A DNA stretch of 64,000 nt from Nostoc sp. MS1. Lineage in GTDB: Bacteria > Cyanobacteriota > Cyanobacteriia > Cyanobacteriales > Nostocaceae. Position 1 is the first letter of the stretch, and the number at the start of each line of letters is the position of its first letter. A model generated the notes under the pieces. That model had not been told where the DNA came from and made no database searches. It was given only the letters and a program-made list of their open reading frames with translations. The position numbers were made by a program, and so were the translations under genes. Shown piece by piece: positions 17,551-24,750 of the stretch. Location of the stretch: NCBI RefSeq assembly GCF_019976755.1, contig NZ_AP023441.1:434001-498000 (forward strand). The letters run 5' to 3'.

Positions 17551-17578
17551 TAGAGGCTCACATCTCTGTCAGCCTCTA
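17551..17578 (-). terminator. Hairpin between LTXXQ and PPC-like genes
   Basis: An 8-bp perfect stem TAGAGGCT / AGCCTCTA with a 12-nt loop, six bases after the stop of the upstream (17584-18327) gene. The U-tract is weak, so it could be an attenuator or a 3'-stabilising hairpin. Confidence 0.45.
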
Positions 17579-17583
17579 AGCTT

Positions 17584-18327
17584 TTATTGAATAGCTACAG
17601 TCAAGGTGTAGTGAACGGGATAAGGTTTTGGGTTATCTACCTGAATGTGGTAATCTTCAGTTCTGGGTAAGCGTCCGTACCAAGATTGAGCGCCAGACAT
17701 ATTACCGTTTTCCAAGACTGTACCATCGACTCCATATAGGGTGAGCCAAGAAGTATTTATTCCAGGTGAACTGACGTTCACAGACATAAACTGTCCATCT
17801 CTAGCGTTTGCTAAGAAAGAGAGAGAAGTGTGAGGCGCAAGAGTACCAGTAATTGTCCTGGAAGTAGCTCCAGGGGCAAATAGTAAACGTTGTGCGCTAG
17901 GAGGTTGAATGTTAGGAGGGATTGTCAGTCTCAAGTTATAAGCTACATCGGCTGGTTTGAGGACTTCTACATAATAGTCCTGAGTTTTTGGTAAGCGACC
18001 ACTCCAACTTCTGAACTCTTGAGGTGCAAGAATTATACGAGTACCATCAGCGCCACTCATTGTCAGATAGACGGGAGCTTGAGATGAATCTGCTTCGATA
18101 TTTATCCACTGATTGGCGTTGGCTCTAAATACATAACGGACTGGGTAATAGTTCCTGTCATGATAAACCACAGTTGAAGCCGCACCAGGGGCAAATTCAA
18201 TGCGTTCTGTTTGGTATCCCGCAGGTACTGTCCGAGCCGCAGCCGGATAGCTAGGTAATAACATTGCGCCTGCACTTCCTAAAGCAATAATGCTGGAGTA
18301 AATTAGGGTGTTAATTGTACGTTTCAT
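17584..18327 (-). CDS. Exported protein with two PPC-like beta-sandwich domains
   Basis: A 247-aa exported protein (signal peptide to about residue 32, AAARTVPAG). Two homologous domains of about 100 residues follow: residues 40-138 and 143-245. Each begins with a RxxFAPGA strand and ends in GRLP(K/R)T(Q/E)DY followed by a beta-hairpin, the hallmark of bacterial pre-peptidase C-terminal (PPC)-like modules. A single-domain relative is encoded at 20492-20947. Such modules usually assist secretion or adhesion. A stand-alone two-domain form with no enzyme is unusual, and its role is unknown. Confidence 0.7.
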   Translation of the reverse strand: MKRTINTLIYSSIIALGSAGAMLLPSYPAAARTVPAGYQTERIEFAPGAASTVVYHDRNYYPVRYVFRANANQWINIEADSSQAPVYLTMSGADGTRIILAPQEFRSWSGRLPKTQDYYVEVLKPADVAYNLRLTIPPNIQPPSAQRLLFAPGATSRTITGTLAPHTSLSFLANARDGQFMSVNVSSPGINTSWLTLYGVDGTVLENGNMSGAQSWYGRLPRTEDYHIQVDNPKPYPVHYTLTVAIQ

Positions 18328-18393
18328 AATGTCTTTCCTTGATGGTGAATCTGTGTACTGGAAATGGTGGGAGCATACATCTGTATGGCTCTA

Positions 18394-18633
18394 CTAGGCT
18401 AAATAACACTGGGCGCGAAATAGCAATCCCATCAACTGTTCATATAAAGGGTTAAGTTTACATAAAGCTGGAATGTGTGCGATCGCATGATTGAAAACTT
18501 TGATATCTCTGGCAAATGGGCAACTAGCCAAAATAAGTTTGCATAATAATTGTGCTTGTTGAGAATTACAAATGATGATGCTATCTAGTTGGTTGCGGAT
18601 TGGGTTGAGTAAATCTAATTTATATAAATTCAT
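18394..18633 (-). CDS. Mo-nitro_C family small protein
   Basis: A 79-aa protein ending LNPLYEQLMGLLFRAQCYLA, which is the conserved core of the Mo-nitro_C family, small cyanobacterial proteins annotated as Mo-dependent nitrogenase-like. The middle contains LILASCPFARDIKVF and a CKLNPLYEQ cap, also family-typical. No link to nitrogenase activity has been shown, to my knowledge. Its upstream motif (18706-18725, 73 nt) places it with the envelope set, although it has no signal peptide. Confidence 0.8.
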   Translation of the reverse strand: MNLYKLDLLNPIRNQLDSIIICNSQQAQLLCKLILASCPFARDIKVFNHAIAHIPALCKLNPLYEQLMGLLFRAQCYLA

Positions 18634-18705
18634 AATGGATTCCCCTGAAAAGTTGTTGTGTGTTTTCTTTGTTAATTCAATCTTCTCGCGGTATAAAGTT
18701 TAAGT

Positions 18706-18725
18706 GGGTGAAGATAGATATGTTA
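18706..18725 (-). promoter_or_regulatory. Shared upstream motif, copy 4 (Mo-nitro_C gene)
   Basis: On the minus strand this reads TAACATATCTATCTTCACCC, ending 73 nt before the start at 18633, with TTAACTT 11 nt upstream as a direct-repeat partner. Confidence 0.7.
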
Positions 18726-18829
18726 GGAGAAAGTTAAAAAGAAAGTTACTATAAGTTAAAGATGATTGTAGTAGAGAATGCTGAGGTTATTAAGTATTCA
18801 GCACAAAGCTCATATTGAAAATTTCTAAA

Positions 18830-18860
18830 AGAGTTGGAAGTATATACTTCTTCCAACTCT
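18830..18860 (-). terminator. Terminator hairpin after the 39-aa gene
   Basis: A perfect 11-bp stem AGAGTTGGAAG / CTTCCAACTCT with a 9-nt loop, 24 nt past the stop of the small gene on the minus strand and followed by TTTTAG. It supports the small gene as a genuine transcription unit. Confidence 0.7.
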
Positions 18861-18883
18861 CAATTGTTTCAACTTACTTTCCG

Positions 18884-19003
18884 TCAAACAGTCAACCATT
18901 TACAAACTAGTTTATTATCCACAATAATCCAGTGAGCCATCAATTTATTACCAACGGGACGATGGTTATTTAGTCCATACTTTTTCAATTCGAGAATAGT
19001 CAT
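18884..19003 (-). CDS. Small protein of 39 aa, unknown function
   Basis: An ATG at 19003 follows a good ribosome-binding site (AAGGAG, 7 nt spacing), and the frame ends with TGA at 18884, giving 39 residues (MTILELKKYGLNNHRPVGNK, then LMAHWIIVDNKLVCKWLTV). It is too short for most gene finders. The C-terminal half is amphipathic with a hydrophobic AHWIIVD stretch, and a terminator hairpin closes the unit. The basic, Asn/His-containing middle looks like a peptide or small DNA- or protein-binding module. I do not recognise a family. Confidence 0.6.
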   Translation of the reverse strand: MTILELKKYGLNNHRPVGNKLMAHWIIVDNKLVCKWLTV

Positions 19004-19050
19004 AGTTTTGCTCCTTGATTATAAATATTTGAGTAAATGTTTTTGGGATT

Positions 19051-19090
19051 AGTGGATAGTGAAAAAAATAATGCTTTTTCACTATTCACT
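19051..19090 (-). terminator. Long hairpin after the outer-membrane protein gene
   Basis: A 16-bp stem with one G-U pair (AGTGGATAGTGAAAAA with TTTTTCACTATTCACT) and an 8-nt loop, 27 nt downstream of the stop at 19118. It is likely a terminator or mRNA 3'-end structure. Confidence 0.65.
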
Positions 19091-19117
19091 TATTATGTAA
19101 GACACAAACTGATAATT

Positions 19118-19660
19118 TTAGAATCGGTAGCCAACACCAAGCTGAAAGCTAACAGCATCAGCATCATTATTTTGATAAGCATCAAAACCTAATTTGCCAT
19201 CACCAAAGGCGACTAAATTTTTATTAATTGCTGTCTCGACACCAGTATCTAAAACTACGGAGTTACGATTACCTAAAGGAGTATCATCGCCTTGTTTACC
19301 AATGAAAGAGTAGCCAGCACCCGCATAGAGATTAGTATTTTTGGTAATTGGGATATCGTAAGTAATTGTTGGTACAGTTGCCGTAGTTTTATCATCAAAG
19401 AGAAATGAACCGCGAACGGAAAGGGGAGTATGAGAAATAGCAACACGACCTTGAATATCACCACCTACTTGAGCATCATCATTACTGTGTCCACCATTGG
19501 TAACTCCTGAAGATATACCAGTACCAATGTAGTCACCTTTTAAACCTAACGGAGCCGCATCCGCAGCTTTTGCAAATGAGCAAGCGAATGCACCAGTAAG
19601 TCCGAGTTGAAGTATACAAGAGAGTAAAGCTAATTTTGTTTTTTTAACTAAATCTTTCAT
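19118..19660 (-). CDS. Small outer-membrane beta-barrel protein
   Basis: A 180-aa protein with a signal peptide (LALLSCILQLGLTGAFACSF, cleavage around residue 35). It has alternating-pattern strands (GLKGDYIGTGISSG, VQGRVAISHTP-like, TNLYAGAGYSFIG, FGDGKLGFDAYQ) and a terminal GVGYRF. A C-terminal Phe preceded by alternating hydrophobics is the outer-membrane barrel assembly signal, and the size fits an eight-stranded OmpA-like/OmpW-like barrel. Function is unknown. The upstream motif copy at 19765-19784 lies 105 nt away, the longest spacing in the set. Confidence 0.78.
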   Translation of the reverse strand: MKDLVKKTKLALLSCILQLGLTGAFACSFAKAADAAPLGLKGDYIGTGISSGVTNGGHSNDDAQVGGDIQGRVAISHTPLSVRGSFLFDDKTTATVPTITYDIPITKNTNLYAGAGYSFIGKQGDDTPLGNRNSVVLDTGVETAINKNLVAFGDGKLGFDAYQNNDADAVSFQLGVGYRF

Positions 19661-19764
19661 CTTCTTTTCTCCTCATCTTCTAGAACTAATTTAAGCTCGT
19701 CTTTTGGTTGCACAAAGTAGTTAACTTTGTATATTTACAGTTTCTAGTTTTGATAAAGAAATAT

Positions 19765-19784
19765 GGGTAAAGAAGAATAAGTTA
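19765..19784 (-). promoter_or_regulatory. Shared upstream motif, copy 5 (outer-membrane protein)
   Basis: On the minus strand this reads TAACTTATTCTTCTTTACCC, the most divergent copy. It ends 105 nt before the start at 19660, and a clean TTAACTT direct-repeat partner lies 12 nt upstream. Confidence 0.55.
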
Positions 19785-19842
19785 ACAATTAAGTTAAGGA
19801 AAAGTTATATTGATTTACTTTATTTTGGCTGCAAATAAATTT

Positions 19843-19867
19843 AGGGACGTACACTGTACGCCCCTAC
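19843..19867 (-). terminator. Palindromic 3' hairpin after cupin gene
   Basis: An 11-bp near-perfect stem (TAGGGACGTAC / GTACGCCCCTA, one mismatch) 22 nt past the cupin stop codon. It is related to the palindrome at 16734-16757 (TAGGG...GTACAGTGTAC...CCCTA pattern). Confidence 0.55.
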
Positions 19868-19888
19868 TATCTGTCACCTATTTCTGTT

Positions 19889-20380
19889 TTAAGATTTAGT
19901 TGGTGGAGGAAGAATCTCAATACCATACTTAGGCGCTGTAGCCAGGATATTTTCCAAATCTGCCGGATTTAAAGGAGAGCCAAAATTAACCTGTTTTACT
20001 GACTTACCAACATCTGCAATAAAATTCTCAAATCCAGATGGTGTCTGCCATACTAACATCTTTACAGGCAAAGAGGTTTTGTTAGTAAATTGATGTAGTT
20101 GTCCTTTAGGGGAATGAATAAATGTTCCTGGTGTGGCAATGATTCTTTCTTCATTTAAGTAAAATTCCAATTCTCCTTCTAATATGTAGAAAGACTCATT
20201 ATCGTGGGAATGTCGGTGAGGTGGTGCGCCACCTCCTTTTGGAGCAATAACTACTTCACATAGGGTATAAGCGTTTTCTGTATCTTCTCCTAGCGCTTTG
20301 AAAGTATATAAATCCTCAGCAAACCAGTAAGAAGTACCTTGACCAGTTGCTTGTAAAAAACTAGTTTTTTGAATAGTCAT
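19889..20380 (-). CDS. Cupin-domain protein
   Basis: A 163-aa single-domain cupin. Motif 1 (PPHRHSHDNESFYILEGELEFYL) and motif 2 (PGTFIHSPKGQLHQFTN) provide a full His/His/Glu/His-type metal site. No signal peptide is visible. It could be a small dioxygenase, isomerase or ligand-binding protein; the sequence does not decide. It is read in the same direction as its exported-protein neighbours but lacks the shared upstream motif, so it may not belong to the same regulon. Confidence 0.85.
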   Translation of the reverse strand: MTIQKTSFLQATGQGTSYWFAEDLYTFKALGEDTENAYTLCEVVIAPKGGGAPPHRHSHDNESFYILEGELEFYLNEERIIATPGTFIHSPKGQLHQFTNKTSLPVKMLVWQTPSGFENFIADVGKSVKQVNFGSPLNPADLENILATAPKYGIEILPPPTKS

Positions 20381-20491
20381 TCTTTACTCCAAATTAATTT
20401 CATTTTTTTGTTTATTTGGTGTATCAAAATGCTTTAATATATAGGTGATCGCCTGATATCAAATAACATAGCATGATGAATCTGCTAAGTT

Positions 20492-20947
20492 TTAAAAATT
20501 GACAAAGGGGGTACGAGGACGAGGAACATAATGAGGTGTGTGCGAAGGGAAAATAGTTAAACTTAATGTGTAAGGGGTTGGTACTCCTGATGGATTTGTT
20601 ACTCTGATAAAATAATCTTCAGAAGCAGGTAGCTGACCAATCCAAGTTTGATTGTTAGTGTTGAGACGAGTTCCATCAACACCAAATACTGATAGGTTTA
20701 ACCGTTGTCCATTCAACGAACTAACAGAAACTGATCCTTGTTGTCCTGCATGTGCATTAAATACATAACTATACAAAGATCCAGGTTGCAGATATCCTCT
20801 CAAAGACTCTGTATCACTCCCAACTGGAAACTGAATACGGTGTGTTGGTATCACAATAGCCGCCGCAGGTTTTGCGGGTAAAGCCATTCCTAAGATACTC
20901 ATAGCTAAGACACCAGCCGTTAATACATTTTTCACAACGTCTTTCAT
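20492..20947 (-). CDS. Exported single PPC-like domain protein
   Basis: A 151-aa protein with a signal peptide (VLTAGVLAMSILGMALPAK, cleavage near AAA at about 29). One PPC-like beta-sandwich follows (RIQFPVGSDTESLRGYL ... SVFGVDGTRLNTNNQTWIGQ, then LPASEDYFIRVTNP). It matches each half of the two-domain protein at 17584-18327, so these are paralogues. The Pro-rich end (PSHTPHYVPRPRTP) may span the wall or be proteolytically processed. No function is known. Confidence 0.7.
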   Translation of the reverse strand: MKDVVKNVLTAGVLAMSILGMALPAKPAAAIVIPTHRIQFPVGSDTESLRGYLQPGSLYSYVFNAHAGQQGSVSVSSLNGQRLNLSVFGVDGTRLNTNNQTWIGQLPASEDYFIRVTNPSGVPTPYTLSLTIFPSHTPHYVPRPRTPFVNF

Positions 20948-21015
20948 GTTTTCTCCTTCTTTCTCAAACCTTATGTTAAGATATATGCAGTAGTATCAAT
21001 TTGTTTAATTATTTA

Positions 21016-21041
21016 TAAGGGTGCATCACTTTACACCCTTA
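21016..21041 (-). terminator. Hairpin after small PG-binding gene
   Basis: TAAGGGTG / CACCCTTA stem of 8 bp with a 10-nt loop, downstream of the stop at 21084. It is the same palindrome type as 16132-16160. Confidence 0.45.
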
Positions 21042-21083
21042 CAATCATTCGCCTTTTCCTAAAATGCTAGAAATTGGTATTAG

Positions 21084-21359
21084 TTATTGGTTGGGAACCA
21101 ATGCAGCCCAGGTATTTGCACCGACAACACCATCGACGGTAAGACCCATTGCTTGTTGAAAGTTTTCAACAGCAGTAACGGTTTCGTCTAAATAGTTACC
21201 AGTCACAGGTAAGGTTGTGCCGTCGGGTAAAGTACCGTACCCTTCTAAAATTAGAAGCTGTTGTAATATAGCAACTGTTAAACTGGAATACACAGGTTTT
21301 TGCAACTGTAATAAATCATCACTGAAATTAGCAATAGCGGTTTTTGTTTGCGTAGCCAT
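21084..21359 (-). CDS. Small PG_binding_1 protein
   Basis: A 91-aa protein made of one PG_binding_1 module (AILQQLLILEGYG ... VTAVENFQQAMGLTVDGVVGANTWAAL) after a 20-residue N-terminal part without a clear signal peptide. The FQ..MGL.VDGVVG.NTW signature is complete. It is related to the two-module protein at 16169-16630, and both have the shared upstream motif, here 95 nt away at 21454-21473. Confidence 0.82.
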   Translation of the reverse strand: MATQTKTAIANFSDDLLQLQKPVYSSLTVAILQQLLILEGYGTLPDGTTLPVTGNYLDETVTAVENFQQAMGLTVDGVVGANTWAALVPNQ

Positions 21360-21453
21360 GAGTTTTTCTTCCTTTTAAAATGATGTTTGGTTATGGGTGA
21401 GTTGTTGTCTCAGCACCACTAATATTGAGTTTCCTGTTTCCAAAAGGATTTGA

Positions 21454-21473
21454 TGGTGAAGAAAGATAAGTTA
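21454..21473 (-). promoter_or_regulatory. Shared upstream motif, copy 6 (small PG-binding gene)
   Basis: On the minus strand this reads TAACTTATCTTTCTTCACCA, ending 95 nt before the start at 21359, with TTATCTT 12 nt upstream. Confidence 0.7.
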
Positions 21474-21494
21474 TCAAGGAAGATAAGAGAATAT

Positions 21495-21620
21495 TTAATA
21501 AATTTCAAATAATTTATCCATTCTTGCTGGTACAAATACTCGCTCCATTAACCCTCTTGCCATCACACTTATTGGACTTTCTTGCACAAATTGTTCCAAG
21601 ATGGCTGATAGCATTTTCAC
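21495..21620 (-). pseudogene. IS4-family transposase N-terminal remnant
   Basis: Minus-strand GTG at 21620 opens a 41-codon frame, MKMLSAILEQFVQESPISVM then ARGLMERVFVPARMDKLFEI, that reads like the N-terminal part of cyanobacterial IS4-type transposases (EQFVQ.SP..VM.RG.MERVF.P...D.LFE). It ends in TAA where the transposase would continue, so only a short relic remains. Confidence 0.6.
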
Positions 21621-22192
21621 TCCCACAACGGTTGAATATGTTGAGAATACATTGAAGTCCTACCTCATATTCCATACGGCGACTGGGTTTCAGTTTTGAA
21701 TAGACTAGTTCATCTGTTCGCTTTGAAAGAGCTGGGTGAGCATTGCCTACCCTACAGATACTGAGATTTTTATGGCTACGCTTCCGTAAGGGATACAGAA
21801 ATCAAATCGGATTGCTCTATATAGTTTGATAGTTACAAAAGGGTAGATGAAATTTGCTATGTAGTCTACTTTTGGTTGTAAGCGCTCGCAGATAATGTAT
21901 TTCTCAAGATAGATTTTTTAGATGCAGCTACGGCGATCTTCACAACAGATGGTATAAATACTGCAAGGAATATACGCCTGATATTAGGGTAAATTTTTCA
22001 GCCAAAATTAGCCGGAAATTTGTCACTTTTGCGTCATATTTATTTATGAAAATCTAAATAAACGACTAGTTAAATAATTACTTTTTCTCTAAGCCATAAG
22101 TAGCCATGTAGTGTTATTTATTGTAAATTTGTCATGCCCAAATAACTTAGCTGATCATAACTTTCAGTGTCAACAACTAGTGAGGAAGCAAT
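21621..22192. other. Gene-free region with IS debris
   Basis: This stretch follows the IS4 relic and precedes the permease gene. It contains a short GC-rich dispersed repeat fragment (GGCTACGCTTCCGTAAGGGA, 21772-21791) and otherwise AT-rich sequence without protein-like frames. The permease promoter is presumably in its last 150 bp; no box is convincing. Confidence 0.45.
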
Positions 22193-23548
22193 GTGAGTAG
22201 AGATACAGACTATAGCTTACTAGAGCCAGTACAGAGTAATGGCAAGGCAGCACCCATGCCACTGTTAACGTTATCGGATGCAGTTGCTCTGATTGTTGGG
22301 ATTGTTATTGGTGCAGGCATTTTTGAAACGCCTTCATTAGTAGCTAGCCAAGCTGGAAGTGATATTGCAGTAATGTTATTGTGGTTAGCTGGTGGCTTAG
22401 TGTCTATCATTGGTGCATTATGCTATGCAGAGTTAGCCACAACTTATCCGAATGTTGGCGGAGCTTATTATTATCTAAAAAGAGCGTTTGGACAAAGAAT
22501 CGCTTTTTTATTTGCTTGGGCAAGACTAACAGTAGTGCAAACTGGTTCTATTGCTCTGTTAGCATTTGTCTTTGGTGACTATGCGTCTGAGATTTTGCGG
22601 CTAGGGACATTTTCATCTTCCATCTATGCCGCAGTAGTAATTAGTCTACTAACAGTCTTAAACATCGTTGGTTTAAAACAGGGAAAGCTGACGCAAAACT
22701 TACTCACTGCTGCTAAAGTCTTGGGCTTGTTGCTAGTAGTAATTTTCGGGCTAATTGCTAGTGGTAATTCATCAGTACCAGTAGAATCAACTTCTTCGGG
22801 AAATTGGGGACTAGCAATGGTGTTTGTCTTGCTATCCTACGGTGGCTGGAACGAGGCGGCGTATATTTCCGCAGAAATACAAGATAGACAACGCAACATA
22901 GTGCGATCGCTAGTTTGGGGTATTGGCATTATTACCGCAATTTACCTACTGATCAATCTAGCTTACCTACGCGGCTTAGGACTTGCGAACATGGCGAAAT
23001 CATCAGCAGTAGCCGCAGATTTACTACGTACTATTTGGGGTACACCCGGCGCTTTATTTATCAGTTTCTTAATTGCCATTTGTACTCTAGGGGCTACCAA
23101 CGCCACTATTTTTACTGGCGCACGCACTAATTACGCCTTGGGACAAGATTTCGCCTTATTTAACTTCATGGGACGCTGGCAACAAGCACCCAGTAGCCCA
23201 ACAACTGCCTTAATTGTACAAGGAGCGATCGCTCTAGCTTTAGTTCTATTAGGCACATTCACCCGCAAGGGTTTTGAAACAATGGTGGATTATACCGCCC
23301 CTGTGTTTTGGTTTTTCTTCCTCCTCTCTGGCATCTCACTACTGATATTACGCCAGAAAGAACCACATATACTGCGTCCATTCCGCGTGCCATTTTATCC
23401 AATTACACCATTACTCTTTTGTACCGTCTGCGGCTACTTATTGTACTCAAGCATAAATTATACCAATGTGGGCGCAGTCGTCGGTGTTTTAGTAGTAGCC
23501 GCAGGTATCCCCATCTATTTCTGGAATCATCACCGACGTAGAGCTTGA
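22193..23548 (+). CDS. APC-family amino acid permease
   Basis: A 451-aa inner-membrane transporter with about 12 hydrophobic segments. The first helix holds the APC substrate and ion site (ALIVGIVIGAGIFETPSLVA), and the family motif ALCYAELATTYPNVGGAYYYL follows. Helix 6 reads FVLLSYGGWNEAAYISAEIQ. Amino acid specificity cannot be told. It starts with GTG at 22193 preceded by GAGGAAG. It is followed by the lipoprotein methyltransferase gene 81 bp downstream, across a short STRR. Confidence 0.9.
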   Translation: MSRDTDYSLLEPVQSNGKAAPMPLLTLSDAVALIVGIVIGAGIFETPSLVASQAGSDIAVMLLWLAGGLVSIIGALCYAELATTYPNVGGAYYYLKRAFGQRIAFLFAWARLTVVQTGSIALLAFVFGDYASEILRLGTFSSSIYAAVVISLLTVLNIVGLKQGKLTQNLLTAAKVLGLLLVVIFGLIASGNSSVPVESTSSGNWGLAMVFVLLSYGGWNEAAYISAEIQDRQRNIVRSLVWGIGIITAIYLLINLAYLRGLGLANMAKSSAVAADLLRTIWGTPGALFISFLIAICTLGATNATIFTGARTNYALGQDFALFNFMGRWQQAPSSPTTALIVQGAIALALVLLGTFTRKGFETMVDYTAPVFWFFFLLSGISLLILRQKEPHILRPFRVPFYPITPLLFCTVCGYLLYSSINYTNVGAVVGVLVVAAGIPIYFWNHHRRRA

Positions 23549-23612
23549 TTAACAGTGAACAGTAAACAGTGGAAATAACCTAACAACTGTCAACTGATAA
23601 CTGACAACTGAT
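23549..23612. repeat. STRR heptamers (AACTGAT/AACAGTG type)
   Basis: Degenerate tandem heptamers such as CAACTGATAACTGACAACTG fill the gap between permease and methyltransferase genes. This is the second STRR family of the window (compare 53128-53150). Confidence 0.65.
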
Positions 23613-23629
23613 TCATAAGGAGAACAATT

Positions 23630-24286
23630 ATGCAGTTACAAAAAATCTTACTATCTGTAGTCGCAGGTGTTAGTGTTGTTAGCTTGGGGTTAGCTAGCTG
23701 TACAGCACAACAAAATGTAGAAGCACAGACAGAAGCCAATACACCGACTTTAACAGGTCAAACTGAAACTCAAGCACAAGCACCTACTACCCAACCACAA
23801 GAACGTCCTGGGGATGTTCCTTATGTACCCACACCACAGTCTGTAGTAGATGCGATGTTAAAAGTAGCAAATGTGGGCAAAAATGATGTCCTTTATGACT
23901 TAGGCAGTGGTGATGGACGTATTGTCAACACAGCCGCGCAAAGATTTGGGACAAGGGGTGTGGGTATAGATATTAGTCCAGAACGGATTCAAGAAGCTAA
24001 TGCAAATGCTCAACAGGCAGGAGTGAGCGATCGCGTAAAATTTGTTCAACAAGACTTATTCAAAACCGATTTTAGCAAGGCTACAGTAGTTACTCTCTAT
24101 CTTTTGCCAGATATCAATCTTAAATTACGTCCCATATTATTTAAGCAGCTTAAACCCGGTACTCGTATTGTCTCCCACGCTTTTGATATGGGTGATTGGA
24201 AACCAGAAAAGACACTGCAAGTAGACGGTAGGACGGTTTACTATTGGGTTATTCCTGAACAAGTACCAGCTAATTTACGCCAGTAG
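23630..24286 (+). CDS. Exported lipoprotein with SAM-methyltransferase fold
   Basis: A 218-aa protein. Residues 1-24 form a lipoprotein signal (hydrophobic core then LASC, Cys24). A Gln/Thr/Pro-rich linker to about 62 is followed by a class I methyltransferase domain with motif I DLGSGDGRIV (about 94-103), the acidic GIDISPERI end of strand 2, and VVTLYLLPDINLKLRP in place of motif IV. The ribosome-binding site AAGGAG precedes the ATG. A SAM-binding fold outside the cytoplasm is unexpected because SAM is cytosolic; either the N-terminus anchors a cytoplasm-facing enzyme or the fold serves another role. PYVPTPQSVVDAML marks the family, found in many bacteria with a leader. Confidence 0.8.
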   Translation: MQLQKILLSVVAGVSVVSLGLASCTAQQNVEAQTEANTPTLTGQTETQAQAPTTQPQERPGDVPYVPTPQSVVDAMLKVANVGKNDVLYDLGSGDGRIVNTAAQRFGTRGVGIDISPERIQEANANAQQAGVSDRVKFVQQDLFKTDFSKATVVTLYLLPDINLKLRPILFKQLKPGTRIVSHAFDMGDWKPEKTLQVDGRTVYYWVIPEQVPANLRQ

Positions 24287-24750
24287 AGATCAGGAAGGGA
24301 CAGGGGGGAATCAGCTTTAACCCCCAGTTCTTCACTTTTAATGTCCAAAACTACATAATAAAAAATCTATAATAAGGTGAAGATGAACCAACACTTTAAT
24401 TATTAGGTAAAAGTTCAGAGATTACAAAGTTTACCAAATAGTCAAAGTCTTTTAATCCTATTTCCTGTTAACTAATAAGATTAGGTGATCGCTATCAAAA
24501 TTATGCCTAAAGCTATATATAATATCGCTATAAATATTCTGTTAGACAGTAGATATATTTTAGTTAGCAATGTAAGAATTTAAGTAGAATAGTTCATTTG
24601 AAGATGTTACCACCGCAGATTTTGATCAGGTAATGTTTATAGGCGGTGGCATTGACATTTATATTTTTTTTAGAGAATCTTTGGTAATCCTGAAAGTTAG
24701 ATTAGCGTTTTTTACTATTGAACCGAGATTAGTAGTGAAATGAGATAACT
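24287..24750. other. Leader region upstream of neutral invertase
   Basis: This 464-bp AT-rich region has no credible frame. A CCACCGC / GCGGTGG arm pair (about 24611 and 24643) could form a long-loop hairpin. I see no clean NtcA-type GTA-N8-TAC site. Confidence 0.4.
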
